In this document: positions 62,220-64,000 of the stretch, in pieces
Numbering within the stretch: the first letter of the stretch is position 1
Layout: each line of letters opens with the position of its first letter
Source of the DNA: Acholoe squamosa
Lineage: Eukaryota; Annelida; Polychaeta; Phyllodocida; Polynoidae
Assembly: GCA_949317995.1 (NCBI GenBank)
Contig: OX439050.1
Span: forward strand, 2,108,001 to 2,172,000
Length of the DNA: 64,000 bases
Direction of reading: 5' to 3'
Program-made: the position numbers and the translations under genes
The notes under the pieces: model-generated
Databases searched by the model: none
Told to the model about the DNA's origin: nothing
Seen by the model: the letters and a program-made list of their open reading frames with translations, nothing else

Positions 62220-62321
62220 CTAAGACGGTCTCCTATAAATCACACCTTTTGAATTCAACATTTCAATTCAAAGTTTGAATTCAAAAGGTGTGATTTATAG
62301 GAGACCGTCTTAGATACTACT
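62220..62321. repeat. right terminal inverted repeat, itself a hairpin
   Basis: Arm 62220-62258 pairs with about 62275-62313, followed by the outer tip ATACTACT, the complement of the left tip. Loop sequences of the two ends run in the same direction on the plus strand, not inverted. Confidence 0.93.
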
Positions 62322-62327
62322 CAGGTA
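62322..62327. repeat. 6-bp target-site duplication of the Polinton (right)
   Basis: CAGGTA, matching 29795-29800; LINE A ORF1 continues directly with GCCAATTTTAAGCC. Confidence 0.95.
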
Positions 62328-63560
62328 GCCAATTTTAAGCCTTTGTGGAGGTTTGGGTACATCAAAGGTCATAAGGTACGTGTTGGTATTTACTAGTCCG
62401 TCATCAGTCTTCCTTTTGAAGCGTTTGACTGCAGTGACACCTTCAGACGCCAGCTCTTTCAAGATCTCTTCCTCATCCATACCCTCAAGGTCTCTAGTGC
62501 GGATGATACCCTTACTTGAGTTGAGGGAACGGTGGGGGTGGGAATTGATGTTTGTACCAGCGAATTGCTTTGCTTTGAGGAGGTTGGAAGAGTGTGCACG
62601 AGTGCCACACTCGATCAGAAGCTGATTGTTCTTGGTTTTCTTTATCTTGGCCGGCTATCCCCTGTATGCCTTTCTGGATGGCAAAAGGGGACAGCTTAGT
62701 CAAGGGTGTGTCTGGACTGGTAGATTCCAGGATCACAAATTTTGGCCAGTTCGAGGTCATTTGTTGGGTTAGTCGAGGTTCGTCGTCCGAGTCGTCCGTT
62801 GCTGGTTTCCTTCTTTTCAATGGTTGGTTAGTTTGTTGGGGTGTAAGTTGATTATCCATAGTTAATAATCCAAGTATTTCATCATTCTCGCTCCCCACCC
62901 GCTTATGTTGGAGCCCCAATTTGGTTGATGTGTATTCACACACCAGGGACTACGACAATGACATACTTAAGTAATCATGTATCCCTCTCAGTGCAAAACA
63001 ATGAGAAAATACAGTACTCAATTGTCCCTAAGCCATCGCTGTCCAGGATAAAGTATTTACAATACTAGACATTTCATGAACGAACAAGTTTGTTGAAAGA
63101 ATAAAGGTAGTGGTAACACGTAGTTAGTATGTTAAATATCCTGAGGCATGGGCACGACTGCCAAATAATTGGATCGGGACGGTCCAATTGCTCGTCTAGC
63201 TGAAGTAGGAGCCAAAGCTGCCGTGTTGCCAGCCAGAGCAAAACTAGGCCCCGTTGCTCTGGGGGCTCAGACAGCCAGGATCTCTTCCTCCCATTCACGA
63301 GTAAGCGACTCACGGCAAACAAGTCGCCCTCCAAGAGAAACATGCTGGAGGGAGCATGCCCCCCAATGGAAACATGCTGGGGGAGGCATGTGGATAGAAA
63401 AGAAAAGATCAGACCCCTTTCGGCTGGGGATGCCAGAGATCCAGCATGGGTAGTAGAGAAAAGGTCACAGAGAAGACAGAATAAAAGAGAGAATGAGCGC
63501 CCTTCAAGATGGTTGGGGAAATCCCAGTCCTGCTGTTGGTACTCTTTGGACCAGGCAAAA
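62322..63560 (-). mobile_element. LINE family A, copy 2, part 2 (ORF1 N-terminus and 5' UTR)
   Basis: Continues the ORF1 interrupted at 29800. It matches family A copy 1 as far as CTTGGCCGGCTATCC (about 62660) and then extends beyond it, giving an N-terminus that starts near MDNQLTPQQTNQP. A small deletion around 62646 disturbs the frame. Further on (about 63170-63330), on the minus strand, the sequence resembles the 5' UTR of LINE B (shared AAGAGATCCTGG and GGGCCTAG blocks), so the element probably reaches the T-rich run at about 63565. The end point is an estimate. Confidence 0.75.
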
Positions 63561-64000
63561 TAAAGAAAAAAAAAAAAAAAAAAAGAAGAATCCATTGATT
63601 TTCCAAACTGGTCCGAAATTTTCGGCGTCTTCCTCGTGCGACGAGCAGATGACCTATATCTACATCCGGGCCACTGACACAATTTCGTCGGACAAGGAGG
63701 CAGGTGGGAATGGCCGGACCGCGACTCCTGTACGTTGGAAAATCAATGGATTCTTATTTATATTGAAGAAAATGGAGAAAATTAGCACGCATTCCTCGTC
63801 TATAGATCAAATACTTATTGGGACTTTGATATTATAACATGTCATGGTTGGATTCCATACGAAAAGTGAGTGTGAACACGGCGGTACCTCTCCCGGCAAG
63901 GAACAAAAACAACGGCTTCGCACAGAGCAAACCGGGCCGCGACTCAATGGATTCTTCTTTATATCGAAGAAAATGGAGAAAATTAGCACGCATTCCTCGT
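63561..64000. other. flank with a 53-bp direct repeat, no gene
   Basis: After a long A run (63567-63586) there are short frames only. A 53-bp segment starting ATGGATTCTT occurs at 63747-63800 and again at 63947-64000 with very few changes, followed by the window edge. It may be part of another repeat family. Confidence 0.55.

Larger units (their letters stand above)
29801..62321 (+). mobile_element. 32.5-kb Polinton/Maverick (adintovirus-like) element with spliced cargo genes
   Basis: Bounded by inverted termini (AGTAGTATCTAAGACGGTCT at the left and its complement at the right) and by a 6-bp duplication, the length known for Polinton integrase. It starts with 5'-AG as Polintons do. The core at 38.0-57.7 kb encodes PolB, integrase, ATPase, adenain-like protease, major and minor capsid proteins, all on the plus strand and AT-rich. 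The left 8 kb and right 4.5 kb contain two intron-bearing genes, a 237-codon ORF and repeats. The total is well above the usual 15-20 kb. I saw no second pair of termini closer to the core, but a smaller nested element is not excluded. Confidence 0.9.

Noticed and set aside
29801..62321. Two independent short hairpin transposons that happen to flank unrelated DNA
   Set aside because: The AGTAGTAT tips occur only on the outer sides, and one CAGGTA lies on each outer side with LINE A continuing across. Two solo insertions would each have their own duplication on both sides.

Overview
The window is animal nuclear DNA, most likely from a marine invertebrate (a mollusc or other lophotrochozoan would fit, but the phylum is a guess). 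The reasons are a spliced gene with EGF-like domains, RNase H-bearing non-LTR retrotransposons with zinc-knuckle ORF1 proteins, a Harbinger-type transposase, satellite repeats, and a large virus-like transposon. Almost everything readable is mobile DNA in several nested layers.

Layout. 1-3.4 kb: non-coding, short repeats. 3.4-4.6 kb: three minus-strand exons of an EGF-domain host gene. 4.8-5.9 kb: decayed Ty3-like pol fragment, followed by an orphan basic ORF (6.0-6.9 kb). 7.0-8.2 kb: a 383-bp tandem satellite. 8.2-13.5 kb: LINE family A, copy 1 (minus). 14.3-22.5 kb: a Harbinger-type transposase gene cut into pieces by two hairpin insertions, a nearly complete LINE family B (15512-21247, minus) with a 16-bp target-site duplication, and a second truncated LINE B. 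22.5-28.4 kb: another LINE B in the opposite orientation, so the two copies form a 5.7-kb-armed inverted repeat. 28.4-29.8 kb: part of LINE A copy 2 (minus).

The main result: LINE A copy 2 is interrupted inside its ORF1 at 29800 and resumes at 62322. The inserted segment is exactly bounded. It starts AGTAGTATC, ends with the inverse, and is flanked on both sides by the 6-bp direct repeat CAGGTA. Both ends are about 100-bp inverted repeats that are also self-complementary hairpins. The inserted unit is 32,521 bp. Its centre (38.0-57.7 kb, AT-rich, every gene on the plus strand) holds a Polinton/Maverick (adintovirus-like) gene set: protein-primed DNA polymerase B, retrovirus-like integrase, packaging ATPase, adenain-like protease, double-jelly-roll major capsid protein, a penton-like minor capsid protein and pVI/pX-like small proteins. 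It also carries accessory genes: a tandem Death-domain protein, two BTB-like/RING-like paralogues, a PC4-like ssDNA-binding protein, a possible OTU-fold pseudoenzyme, a zinc-finger protein and a membrane protein. Outside this core, but still inside the inverted repeats, lie two intron-containing genes: a secreted-then-membrane mucin-like protein (minus, 33.7-35.7 kb) and a repeat protein (plus, 59.5-60.9 kb). There is also a single-exon 237-residue ORF (minus, 31.5-32.2 kb). At 32.5 kb this is well above the 15-20 kb usual for Polintons, and spliced cargo is unusual.

Several viral genes are broken. Most breaks fall in A/T homopolymers, which suggests assembly indels as much as decay. Two are in-frame TAA codons outside homopolymers. 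Inferred order of events: LINE A copy 2 inserted; the Polinton jumped into it; LINE B inserted at or beside its broken 3' side; the Harbinger locus was hit separately by LINE B copies. No CRISPR, rRNA or tRNA genes were seen.
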